DNA of 7,959 nucleotides from Planctomycetales bacterium (GTDB taxonomy: Bacteria > Planctomycetota > Planctomycetia > Pirellulales > UBA7805), in contig WVZU01000407.1 of assembly GCA_011772275.1 (NCBI GenBank), positions 13,255 through 21,213 on the forward strand, in the 5' to 3' direction. The notes under the pieces were generated by a model, which had not been told where the DNA came from, did no database searches, and saw nothing but the letters and a program-made list of their open reading frames with translations. The position numbers and the translations under genes were made by a program. Of this stretch, positions 1 to 5,931 are shown piece after piece; within the stretch, counting starts at the first letter, position 1, and each line of letters begins with the position of its first letter.

Positions 1-1312
1 AGATACCCTCTTCCGTATCGGTTGCAGACGTTTTGCCGGGGCCAGGCTGGTCCTCTGCGGCAGGTTCGTCATCCGCATCGCCGTTGATTTCCGCCATCGG
101 CGGCAAGCCGAACCGCTCTTCCTGCGGGTCCAGGTAGACGTCGTCCAGTTCGGCTGCGTCCACTTGACGCCTTAACAACAAATAAATGGCAGCCGAGGCG
201 CACCACAGGTAGCTGATGGCAAAACCGGCTGCCAGGGTCATGACGGCCGTGTTGCAGAAGATGATCAACAGCGACGCGAACGCTCCCCAGGCCGAGTCGA
301 GGCCAGTTTCTGCAACCTGGGAAATGCGGGGGGCCGAACCACCCCAGCTGGCCGCCCACAAGGTAAGGTGGATCACCAGGAGGGCGAATTGGTGGACAAG
401 GAAGGCCCCGATCACGCCGACAACTGAGGCGATGGCCGCATACCCCAGGTAGAAGAGGGGTCGCTGGAAGACGTAGGCATAGGAGCGGCTGAGCGCATCA
501 AAGGCGTCGGTTCCCTCCGCACTAATCGTCGACCACATCAGCGGCCAGCCGAAGGCCAGGCCGACCAGCAGGATGGTCATCAAAAAACCAGCCACCAGGG
601 CCAAGGGCCAGCAGATGGCGGTCACCAGGGCGCTGCCGTCGCCGCGAGCAAAGAGGCCCAGAACCGCGATGGGGACCGCCAGCAGAGCGATCCCCAGCAG
701 AGGGAATAGGGGTGCCGCGAAATAGGACGCCCATTTCGACTGGACGAATTCTCGCACGGGACGCCAGGCTGCCACCTCGTCACGGGTCAACCGCAACACG
801 GCCGACCGCGTAATGGCGGCGCCGAAAAAGGCCCACACGGCCAGGGCCCACAGCCCACACAAGATGACGTGCGCCAACCCCACATACGAGAGGTCGCGAT
901 CGAACAGGAACTGGAAGGGCAGCGTCAATTGGGCCAGCGGGTTCAAAACAGGGGCCAGCCAGGTATCGGCCCACAACTGGCCCACCCCCTGGCTGCCCAA
1001 CTGCTGATACTCGGCTTCCCAGGGCCACGGCGGCCAGCCCGTGGCCCCCCCGAGGGGCGCTTCCGCCGCAGTGGCCGCCGCAGAACCCAACCGGGCCAGC
1101 ACCGGATCGGCAAAGTGGCCGTCTGCCGAAGGCCGCCCGAACAGGTTCCAGCAGACGCGCCAGCCGGCGATCGTGCCGATCAGGCCCAGGGTGGCCAGCG
1201 CCAGGTTGCGGAGGCCGACCGCCGGGCGGAGGGCGTAGAAGATCACCAAGTAAGGACGATACTGTTGCCGCTCGGCTGGTTGAGCGTTTTCGAACTCGGG
1301 CGATTCTGCCAT
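1..1312 (-). CDS. Conserved multi-pass membrane protein of unknown function (C-terminus beyond window)
   Basis: The frame is open from an ATG at 1310-1312 to the window edge, giving 437 visible residues without a stop. A strong Shine-Dalgarno (GAGGTGA, about 6 nt upstream of the ATG) fixes the start. By eye there are about six hydrophobic membrane segments: near residues 32-50, 143-166, 200-221, 228-258, 288-318 and 342-380. A Trp/Pro/Ala-rich stretch (about 60-140) separates the first two and may be an extra-cytoplasmic loop. A motif SRSYAYVFQRPLFY (275-288) stands out, and I associate it loosely with planctomycete membrane hypotheticals. After the last segment comes an acidic, Pro/Asp/Glu-rich tail (about 383 onward) that looks soluble and disordered. 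No catalytic motif, transporter signature or signal-peptide cleavage site is evident, so I assign no function. It follows yacG after a 230-nt gap containing a promoter candidate, so it may be transcribed separately from the chaperone genes. Confidence 0.85.
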   Translation of the reverse strand, partial: MAESPEFENAQPAERQQYRPYLVIFYALRPAVGLRNLALATLGLIGTIAGWRVCWNLFGRPSADGHFADPVLARLGSAAATAAEAPLGGATGWPPWPWEAEYQQLGSQGVGQLWADTWLAPVLNPLAQLTLPFQFLFDRDLSYVGLAHVILCGLWALAVWAFFGAAITRSAVLRLTRDEVAAWRPVREFVQSKWASYFAAPLFPLLGIALLAVPIAVLGLFARGDGSALVTAICWPLALVAGFLMTILLVGLAFGWPLMWSTISAEGTDAFDALSRSYAYVFQRPLFYLGYAAIASVVGVIGAFLVHQFALLVIHLTLWAASWGGSAPRISQVAETGLDSAWGAFASLLIIFCNTAVMTLAAGFAISYLWCASAAIYLLLRRQVDAAELDDVYLDPQEERFGLPPMAEINGDADDEPAAEDQPGPGKTSATDTEEGI

Positions 1313-1420
1313 CGTGTCTCACCTCTATGCTTGACGAACACGCCCGCCGCAACCGGCAAACGCCACCCAGAAGGCCGCCATGCGCCAGCCAGCTGGCGAA
1401 TGCCACGGCCATGCCGGATC

Positions 1421-1449
1421 ATTATGACCAGCCAAAAAGGAAGAGGCAA
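1421..1449 (-). promoter_or_regulatory. Putative sigma-70-type promoter for the membrane protein gene
   Basis: On the minus strand TTGCCT (1449-1444) and CATAAT (1426-1421) are separated by exactly 17 nt, a reasonable match to -35/-10 boxes. Transcription would begin near 1414, leaving a leader of about 100 nt before the ATG at 1312. A perfect 6-bp inverted repeat with a 4-nt loop (CGCCAG at 1383-1388, CTGGCG at 1393-1398) lies in that leader and could be an operator or small hairpin. The region upstream is pyrimidine-rich on the transcribed strand. Planctomycete promoter consensus is poorly defined, so this is a pattern match only. Confidence 0.35.
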
Positions 1450-1542
1450 GAAGAAAAAGGGGGCAAGGTTCGGGAGGCGGGGTTCGGAACCGAGTGCCAG
1501 CCAGGCGAATCCCTGCGCGCATTTAGCGGATCCCACACCCGG

Positions 1543-1722
1543 CTACTCTTCCACCTGCGTTTCGTGCGACGGCTCTTCTGCTCGTTCGATCGGCAACCCG
1601 TATTCTTCCTTCATCCAACGGCCTAAATCGATCTGTCGGCAGCGGTCCGAACAGAACGGGGCGGCGGTGGACAGTTCCGTCTCGAAGGGCTGGCTGCAAA
1701 TGGGGCAGGTGATCCAGGGCAT
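1543..1722 (-). CDS. yacG: YacG family zinc-binding protein (DNA gyrase inhibitor family)
   Basis: A 59-residue protein with the arrangement of the YacG family: Cys6-x2-Cys9, then Cys24-x3-Cys28 (CSDRC), forming one zinc site. The motif RCRQIDLGRWMKEEYGLP (27-44) follows, and then a Glu-rich tail ending at a TAG. In Escherichia coli YacG binds GyrB and blocks DNA binding by gyrase; whether that holds here is inference from family membership. The ATG at 1720-1722 places the first Cys at residue 6, typical of the family. No Shine-Dalgarno is visible: the transcript just upstream is C-rich (CCCTCCCC-type), complementary to a G-run cluster on the plus strand. The gene lies 121 nt after the FmdB-type gene, with degenerate short-period repeats between them. 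Both products are small zinc proteins. Confidence 0.9.
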   Translation of the reverse strand: MPWITCPICSQPFETELSTAAPFCSDRCRQIDLGRWMKEEYGLPIERAEEPSHETQVEE

Positions 1723-1738
1723 GGTGGGGTGGGGAGGG
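1717..1738 (+). other. G-quadruplex-type motif over the yacG start
   Basis: The plus strand holds four G-runs (1717-1719, 1726-1729, 1731-1734, 1736-1738) with loops of 6, 1 and 1 nt, meeting the simple G3N1-7 rule. It covers the yacG start codon on the opposite strand. The transcript would carry the C-rich complement, so any quadruplex would be in the template DNA. No folding calculation was possible. Confidence 0.45.
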
Positions 1739-1763
1739 ATGAGCCGTGTTTGGTAGGGATGGC

Positions 1764-1791
1764 CGGTGATCGGTCATCGGCAATCAGGAAG
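1764..1791. repeat. Degenerate 7-nt tandem repeat between the FmdB-type gene and yacG
   Basis: On the plus strand four successive 7-nt units are CGGTGAT (1764), CGGTCAT (1771), CGGCAAT (1778) and the weaker CAGGAAG (1785). The first three fit CGGYNAT. The pattern fades toward yacG and toward 1800. It lies in a 121-nt spacer that also holds a 6-bp hairpin (GTCGGT at 1806-1811 with ACCGAC at 1816-1821, 4-nt loop), which has no T-tract after it. Confidence 0.5.
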
Positions 1792-1830
1792 TACAGCGGG
1801 TGGTGGTCGGTTCAGACCGACTGCCGACAC

Positions 1831-1862
1831 AGGATTTCCCAATTCACGGATTCCCCGATTTC
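1831..1862. repeat. Degenerate 8-nt tandem repeat spanning the end of the FmdB-type gene
   Basis: Four plus-strand units of 8 nt share a core RATTY: AGGATTTC (1831), CCAATTCA (1839), CGGATTCC (1847) and CCGATTTC (1855). The FmdB-type stop codon (1844-1846) lies inside it, so the last residues of that protein (KSGNP) are encoded by repeat sequence. The core resembles CCGATTC in the spacer after grpE. Confidence 0.45.
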
Positions 1863-2137
1863 GTATCAGATTTTTTGGATGTCGATTTCTTGCTGTCGGA
1901 CTTTTTGTCCTCAGTGGCTTTCTTGGCCTTTTCAGCGCCTCGCTTATAGGATTCGCTGCGGTAGTCGGTCTGGTAGAAACCGGACCCTTTGAAAACGACG
2001 GCGGCGCCGGTGCCGAACAAGCGGCGCAATTTCAGCTTGTTGCACTCCGGACATTTTCGCTTCGGACCGTCCGTGATCGACTGGAACAGTTCGAATTGGT
2101 GACCGCAGGCTTCGCAAAGGTATTCGTAGGTGGGCAT
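1844..2137 (-). CDS. FmdB family zinc-ribbon protein with Lys/Ser-rich tail
   Basis: A 97-residue protein starting MPTYEYLCEACGHQFE, the hallmark start of the FmdB/CxxC_CxxC_SSSS regulatory family. Cys8-x2-Cys11 and Cys29-x2-Cys32 form a single zinc ribbon. The family's GSGFYQTDYR segment is at residues 51-60. From about residue 68 the chain becomes a repetitive Lys/Ser/Asp tail (KKSDSKKSTSKKSD and similar) that should be disordered and positively charged. FmdB proteins were named after a proposed regulator of formamidase expression, and their general role is unclear; the basic tail would suit contact with nucleic acid or ribosomes, which is inference. The start is fixed by the conserved N-terminus, although no clear Shine-Dalgarno precedes it. 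It sits 68 nt after grpE with no terminator seen, so read-through from dnaJ-grpE is likely. Confidence 0.9.
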   Translation of the reverse strand: MPTYEYLCEACGHQFELFQSITDGPKRKCPECNKLKLRRLFGTGAAVVFKGSGFYQTDYRSESYKRGAEKAKKATEDKKSDSKKSTSKKSDTKSGNP

Positions 2138-2172
2138 GGCAGGAAGTGTTGCTGGGTGCGTGCTGAGGTTTT

Positions 2173-2214
2173 CCGTTTACCGATTCCTGATCGCTGGCTC
2201 CCGATTCACCGCTC
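2173..2214. repeat. Degenerate 7-nt repeat between grpE and the FmdB-type gene
   Basis: On the plus strand the sequence reads in 7-nt units: CCGTTTA (2173), CCGATTC (2180), CTGATCG (2187), CTGGCTC (2194), CCGATTC (2201) and ACCGCTC (2208). Two units 21 nt apart are identical, and most have C-rich starts and T-rich ends. The grpE stop (2206-2208) lies within it. This looks like the same class of spacer repeat as those near 1764-1862 and 3957-4004. Confidence 0.5.
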
Positions 2215-2787
2215 GCCCGCTGCGGGGTCCCCGGAGGAGACGACGACCTGCGACGGTCGAATGACGCGGTCGTGCAGCTGGTAGCCGACCTGGGTAACTT
2301 CGATAACCTGGCCTGCGTCGACCTGGTCGCTGGGCAACTGGGAAACGGCTTCATGGACATTTGGGTCGAAGGTTTCTCCCGTTTCGACCGGAATGGGTTG
2401 GCAGCCGTGCTGAGCGAGCACGTTTTGGATTTGTTGAGCGACCATTTGGAAGCCTTCCAGGAGGCTGGTTGCATCGGGCGACTGTTGAGCGGCCTCGATG
2501 GCTCGCCGGATGTTGTCCGTCACTGGCAGCAACTCGCGCAGGAGGGGCATGGCGGCGTAGAGCCTTTCACTTTCCAGTTCCCGTTGGGTGCGTTTACGAA
2601 AATTATCCAGTTCGGCGCGGGCCCGCAGGGCCCGGTCGTTGGCCTCTTCCAGCTCCTTGCGCAGCTGACCGTATTGTTCGGCAGCCTGGCCTTCGACCGG
2701 TGGGGGGGATTCCGCCTGGCGGTCATCCCGTGGCTGAGCGGCTGCCTCTGCCTGGGCTTTTTCGGTTTTCGACAGATCCTGATTCAT
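2206..2787 (-). CDS. grpE: GrpE, nucleotide exchange factor for DnaK
   Basis: A 193-residue protein of normal GrpE length. Residues 1-34 are polar and probably disordered. About 35-80 form the long dimerising helix (QLRKELEEANDRALRARAEL and onward). The C-terminal beta-wing domain carries the family signature: FDPNVHEAV at 140-148 and VGYQLHDRVIRPSQVVVS at 167-184. GrpE acts in the cytoplasm as a dimer that opens the DnaK nucleotide pocket to release ADP, and in some bacteria its helix acts as a thermal sensor. The ATG (2785-2787) overlaps the dnaJ stop as ATGA, implying coupled translation; GAGGA and AGGG stretches lie about 12 and 8 nt upstream. Its partner dnaK is not in the window. Confidence 0.97.
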   Translation of the reverse strand: MNQDLSKTEKAQAEAAAQPRDDRQAESPPPVEGQAAEQYGQLRKELEEANDRALRARAELDNFRKRTQRELESERLYAAMPLLRELLPVTDNIRRAIEAAQQSPDATSLLEGFQMVAQQIQNVLAQHGCQPIPVETGETFDPNVHEAVSQLPSDQVDAGQVIEVTQVGYQLHDRVIRPSQVVVSSGDPAAGER

Positions 2788-3953
2788 GGTTTGCCCTGGT
2801 CCTCATGTTGGTCATCGCCGTCGGCAACAAAATAACCTCGTAGTTTCTCCAGGAAATTTTTTCGATGCGGCGTAACGTTGGAGTGTTCGAGTTGGGCCAG
2901 CTGGCGGATCAGATCTTCTTGGGCGCTATCCAGCTTTTTGGGAACTTCGACATCGACCTGGATGTGCAAATCTCCCACGTGGCTGCCTCGTGGGTCGGGC
3001 ATGCCGCGTCGGCGCATGGTAAAGACCTGGCCCGGCTGTGTGCCGGGGGGGATTTTCAACTGATCCGGGCCATCCAGGGTGGGTACTTCGATCGTCGCGC
3101 CCAGGGCGGCTTGCGAGTAGGTGACCGGGACCCGACAGATCAGCTGGCTACCGTCGCGGCGGAAGAGCGGGTCTTGGCGGACATGGATAAAGCAATAGCA
3201 GTCACCCGCCGGTCCCCCATTCGGACTCGGCTCGCCTTCCCCGGCGATGCGAATTCGCATCTGGTCGTCGACACCCGCCGGGATCACCACATCCCGCTCA
3301 ACCGGCTCGGCCACATACCCTTCACCGTGGCAGGAGGGGCATTTTTCTTTGATCACTTTTCCGCCACCCCGGCAGGCGGGGCAGGTGGTTTGCACGCGGA
3401 GGATTCCACTGGACTGAATAACCTGTCCGCGTCCGCCGCAGTAACCACACGGCTCGACCGCCACCCCATTCTTGGCTCCCGTCGCCTGGCAATCGTCGCA
3501 CTTGCGATGCCGTTGGAACTTGACCCGTTTTTTCACTCCGCGAGCGGCTTCCAGCAGTTCGATGGTCACTTCGCATTGAATATCGGCGCCCCGTCGTACG
3601 CGGCGGCCACCCCGGCGGCCGCCGAACAGGTCATCGAAGATGCCGCCGCCAAAGATGTCTCCGAAGGCCTCGAAGATGTCTCCGATGTCGGAAAAGTGCG
3701 GCGCGCCCCCGGCCATGTTCTCGACACCCGCATGTCCAAAGCGGTCGTAGCGGCTGCGTTTGTTCTGGTCGTGCAATACCTCGAACGCTTCGGCCGCCTC
3801 CTTGAACCGTTTGACAGACTCTTCATCGCCGGGATTCTTGTCCGGGTGGTACTTGATGGCCAGTTTGCGATACGCGTCGGCAATTTCACGATCGCCCGCG
3901 GCACGGTCGACGCCCAGGACTTCGTAATAATCCCTCTTGGAGGTCATGGACAT
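2784..3953 (-). CDS. dnaJ: DnaJ (Hsp40) co-chaperone, full-length type I
   Basis: A 389-residue protein with the full class I layout. The J domain (about residues 7-73) has the HPD tripeptide at 36-38, which stimulates DnaK ATPase. A short Gly/Phe region with Asp and Arg follows (about 75-122). The zinc domain has four CxxCxGxG-type motifs with cysteines 152/155, 169/172, 191/194 and 205/208; the first is CDDCQATG, with Ala at the usual first Gly. The C-terminal substrate-binding domains run from about 216 to 345, with a polar tail after. It binds unfolded clients and delivers them to DnaK. The start is uncertain: ATG codons at 3951-3953 and 3945-3947 are in frame and neither has a Shine-Dalgarno, because the upstream transcript is C-rich. 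It appears to begin a new transcription unit after the groEL terminator and overlaps grpE by four bases. Confidence 0.97.
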   Translation of the reverse strand: MSMTSKRDYYEVLGVDRAAGDREIADAYRKLAIKYHPDKNPGDEESVKRFKEAAEAFEVLHDQNKRSRYDRFGHAGVENMAGGAPHFSDIGDIFEAFGDIFGGGIFDDLFGGRRGGRRVRRGADIQCEVTIELLEAARGVKKRVKFQRHRKCDDCQATGAKNGVAVEPCGYCGGRGQVIQSSGILRVQTTCPACRGGGKVIKEKCPSCHGEGYVAEPVERDVVIPAGVDDQMRIRIAGEGEPSPNGGPAGDCYCFIHVRQDPLFRRDGSQLICRVPVTYSQAALGATIEVPTLDGPDQLKIPPGTQPGQVFTMRRRGMPDPRGSHVGDLHIQVDVEVPKKLDSAQEDLIRQLAQLEHSNVTPHRKNFLEKLRGYFVADGDDQHEDQGKP

Positions 3954-3956
3954 GGC

Positions 3957-4004
3957 GGGTAGGGGTTACGGGGACCGGGTTGCGGGATACGGGTTTCGGG
4001 AGGT
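3957..4004 (+). repeat. G-rich heptad repeat / quadruplex-type motif just upstream of dnaJ
   Basis: The plus strand has seven G-runs of 3-4 bases in 44 bp (3957-3959, 3962-3965, 3970-3973, 3977-3979, 3984-3986, 3991-3993, 3998-4000) with loops of 2-4 nt. From 3970 to 4004 the units are exactly 7 nt long and most fit GGGNNNC, for example GGGATAC (3984) and GGGTTTC (3991). It lies directly before the dnaJ ATG, so the dnaJ leader RNA ends in a C-run tract and lacks a Shine-Dalgarno. It satisfies the simple quadruplex rule with runs to spare, on the template strand. Confidence 0.6.
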
Positions 4005-4085
4005 GAGAGGCGGTGGGATTTCTGGGAGGCGGTCGCCCGTCTTCGGATCGCCCGGACCCGAAGCGCGCCTGGCCGTTGTTTACTC

Positions 4086-4114
4086 ATTATAGGTCACACG
4101 TTCCCTGCAACCCT
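4086..4114 (-). promoter_or_regulatory. Putative promoter of dnaJ-grpE
   Basis: A perfect TATAAT occurs on the minus strand at 4091-4086, unusual in this GC-rich spacer, downstream of the groEL terminator candidate and upstream of dnaJ. The -35 region is weak: AGGGTT lies at the ideal 17-nt spacing (4114-4109), while TTGCAG is 13 nt away (4110-4105). Transcription would start near 4079, giving a leader of about 125 nt with a 6-bp hairpin (CTTCGG at 4041-4046, CCGAAG at 4058-4063). No sigma-32-like or CIRCE element is visible. Confidence 0.45.
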
Positions 4115-4148
4115 ACTGCAATTTGTCGGCGGCGGCCGTAGCACGAAA

Positions 4149-4180
4149 CGGGCCACCGCTGCCTGAGCAGGAGTGGCCCG
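4149..4180 (-). terminator. Probable intrinsic terminator after the second groEL
   Basis: A perfect 8-bp inverted repeat (CGGGCCAC at 4149-4156, GTGGCCCG at 4173-4180) begins 26 nt past the groEL stop. It encloses a second 4-bp stem (CTGC 4159-4162, GCAG 4167-4170) with a 4-nt loop. On the minus strand an A-rich stretch (ACAAAATTG) precedes it and TTTCGT follows. The stem is strong but the T-tract is short, so termination may be partial or helped by Rho. Confidence 0.6.
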
Positions 4181-4206
4181 CAATTTTGTGTTTGTGGGAC
4201 AGGCGA

Positions 4207-5826
4207 TCAGGCGATGCTGCCTTCCACGCGCCGTTTGTCCTTATCCTCCTCGTCCAAATTGGTGACCAGTGCCTCGGTGGTCAGCATCAGGCCGGCGATA
4301 CTGGCGGCGTTGGCCAGGGCGGTGCGGACCACTTTGACCGGATCGATAATGCCGGCCTTGAACATATCCGTGTACTCGCCCGTGTTGGCGTTATAACCCA
4401 CATTGGCCGGTTTGCGGATCACTTCGTCAGCGATCACCGAGCCGTCGACGCCGCTGTTGTCGGCGATCTGGCGAATGGGGGCCTCCAAGGCCCGCAGGAC
4501 AATGTCCACGCCGATTTTCTGATCCCCTTTGGCCTTGGTGCGAATTTCTTCGACGGCCTCGCGGCAGCGCAGGAGGGCCACACCGCCACCCGGCAGGATC
4601 CCTTCTTCCACCGCCGCGCGGGTGGCGTGCAGTGCATCTTCCACGCGGGCTTTTTTCTGTTTCATGTCCGCCTCGGTGCCGGCGCCGACCGAGACCACGG
4701 CGACACCTCCGGTCAGTTTGGCCATCCGTTCCTGCAGCTTTTCGCGATCGTAGTCGCTATCGGTCGCTTCGATCTGCCGCCGCAGCTGCTCGATACGCTT
4801 TTGCACATCATCCTGCGAACCGGCGCCTTGCACGATCGTCGTATCGTTTTTGTCGACCGTAATCTGCTTAGCGCGTCCCAGCTGGTCCAGCGTCAGGCTT
4901 TCCAGCTTGATGCCCAAATCCTCGCTGATCAGCGTGCCCCCGGTGAGGACGGCGATATCGCTGAGCATCGCTTTGCGGCGATCGCCAAAGCCGGGCGCCT
5001 TGACGGCACACACGTTCAGGACACCGCGCAACTTGTTGACGACCAGGGCCGCGAGGGCTTCGCCCTCGACATCTTCGGAAATGATCAACAGCGGCTTGCC
5101 GCTCTGACTGGTCTTTTCCAGCAGCGGCACCAGGTCGCGAAGGTTGCTGATCTTTTTCTCGTAAATCAGCAGGTACGCGTCCTCCAGGAGGCAATCGCGT
5201 TCCGAGGGCCGATTGATGAAGTAGGGGGAAATGAAACCCTTGTCGAACTGCATGCCGTCTACGAACTCGACGGTGGTTTCGGTCGTCTTGCCTTCTTCGA
5301 CCGTGATCACACCGTCCTTGCCGACTTTTTCCAGAGCGTCGGCCAGCAGTTCGCCGATGGTCGGATCGTTGTTGGCACTGATCGCCCCCACGTTGCTCAC
5401 ATCGGACTTGCTGTCGACCGGCCGGGCCATCTCCAGCAGTTTGTCGACGGCTGCCTGAACCGCCTTTTCGATTCCGCGACGGACCGCCATCGGGTTGCTG
5501 CCAGCCACCACGTTGCGGCGCCCTTCGTGAAAGATGGCCCGGGCCAGCACGGTGGCGGTGGTGGTGCCATCCCCGGCGACATCGGACGTCTTGCTGGCGA
5601 CCTCGTTGACCAGCTTGGCCCCCATGTTCTCGAAAGGGTCTTCCAATTCGACCTCTTTGCTGACGGTCACACCGTCCTTGGTCACGCTGGGCCCGCCAAA
5701 CGATTTGTCAATAATGACATTTTTGCCGGTGGGACCCATGGTCACGGCGACCGCATCAGCCAGTTTGTCCACACCCGCCAACATTTTGGCGCGAGCATGA
5801 TCTTCGAACATCAATTGTTTTGCCAC
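4207..5826 (-). CDS. groEL: GroEL chaperonin, second copy, without GGM tail
   Basis: A complete 539-residue Hsp60 starting from GTG (5824-5826), with AAGGA about 9 nt upstream; the family-typical start [14 protein letters not shown] supports this codon. ATP-site elements are intact: TMGP (29-32), TKDG (49-52), GDGTTT (85-90), Asp397 and Asp495 (GIIDP), so it should be an active ATPase. The Hsp60 signature [12 protein letters not shown] is at 404-415. The apical domain keeps SPYF (200-203), used by E. coli GroEL to bind clients and GroES. Unusually, the usual Gly-Gly-Met tail is absent: the chain ends after [19 protein letters not shown]. It follows groES by 105 nt and is followed by a terminator, so it closes a groEL–groES–groEL unit. 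Many positions differ from the neighbouring copy, so it is not a recent duplicate. A specialised client range is inference. Confidence 0.97.
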   Translation of the reverse strand: MAKQLMFEDHARAKMLAGVDKLADAVAVTMGPTGKNVIIDKSFGGPSVTKDGVTVSKEVELEDPFENMGAKLVNEVASKTSDVAGDGTTTATVLARAIFHEGRRNVVAGSNPMAVRRGIEKAVQAAVDKLLEMARPVDSKSDVSNVGAISANNDPTIGELLADALEKVGKDGVITVEEGKTTETTVEFVDGMQFDKGFISPYFINRPSERDCLLEDAYLLIYEKKISNLRDLVPLLEKTSQSGKPLLIISEDVEGEALAALVVNKLRGVLNVCAVKAPGFGDRRKAMLSDIAVLTGGTLISEDLGIKLESLTLDQLGRAKQITVDKNDTTIVQGAGSQDDVQKRIEQLRRQIEATDSDYDREKLQERMAKLTGGVAVVSVGAGTEADMKQKKARVEDALHATRAAVEEGILPGGGVALLRCREAVEEIRTKAKGDQKIGVDIVLRALEAPIRQIADNSGVDGSVIADEVIRKPANVGYNANTGEYTDMFKAGIIDPVKVVRTALANAASIAGLMLTTEALVTNLDEEDKDKRRVEGSIA

Positions 5827-5836
5827 GGATGAAGTT

Positions 5837-5849
5837 CCTTATGTTAAGG
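5837..5849 (-). promoter_or_regulatory. Small hairpin covering part of the groEL (second copy) Shine-Dalgarno
   Basis: In the transcript CCUUA (5849-5845), a 3-nt loop ACA, and UAAGG (5841-5837) form a 5-bp stem. The AAGG of the AAGGA ribosome-binding site is in the 3' arm. The stem is weak and could act as a minimal heat-sensitive switch, or be chance. Confidence 0.35.
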
Positions 5850-5895
5850 TCGTTATTCGAATGGGGCCCCCAAAGGGTCGCTGCCTGCCGCCCGC

Positions 5896-5916
5896 TTGCC
5901 GCACCTCCCGCGGCAA
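5896..5916 (-). other. Stem-loop in the groES–groEL spacer
   Basis: A perfect 7-bp inverted repeat (TTGCCGC at 5896-5902, GCGGCAA at 5910-5916) with a 7-nt loop lies 15 nt after the groES stop. In the transcript the loop reads GGGAGGU, a Shine-Dalgarno-like sequence with no start codon in range. No T-run follows, so it is not a typical terminator; it could be an mRNA processing or stability element. Confidence 0.45.
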
Positions 5917-5931
5917 TGGCGGGGAAACAGG

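Noticed and set aside
1243..1536. Minus-strand 97-codon frame with a hydrophobic stretch in the yacG–membrane protein gap
   Set aside because: It overlaps the well-supported membrane gene by about 70 nt in another frame and shows no family resemblance. The hydrophobic part comes from the T-rich tract next to the promoter candidate.
1806..1821. 6-bp hairpin between the FmdB-type gene and yacG
   Set aside because: Short stem with no T-run on either strand, so not called a terminator; it may just be part of the degenerate repeat region.
1766..2284. Plus-strand 172-codon frame across the FmdB-type gene
   Set aside because: It lies opposite a clear zinc-ribbon gene and the repeat spacers, and no motif or start signal supports it.
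2865..3962. Plus-strand open frame of 365 codons opposite dnaJ
   Set aside because: Antisense shadow of dnaJ, with no conserved motif.
4123..5832. Long plus-strand open frame of 569 codons opposite the second groEL
   Set aside because: It is the antisense shadow of a gene with strong codon bias; a similar frame lies opposite the other groEL. It has no ribosome-binding site or recognisable domain, and the minus-strand product is an unmistakable GroEL.
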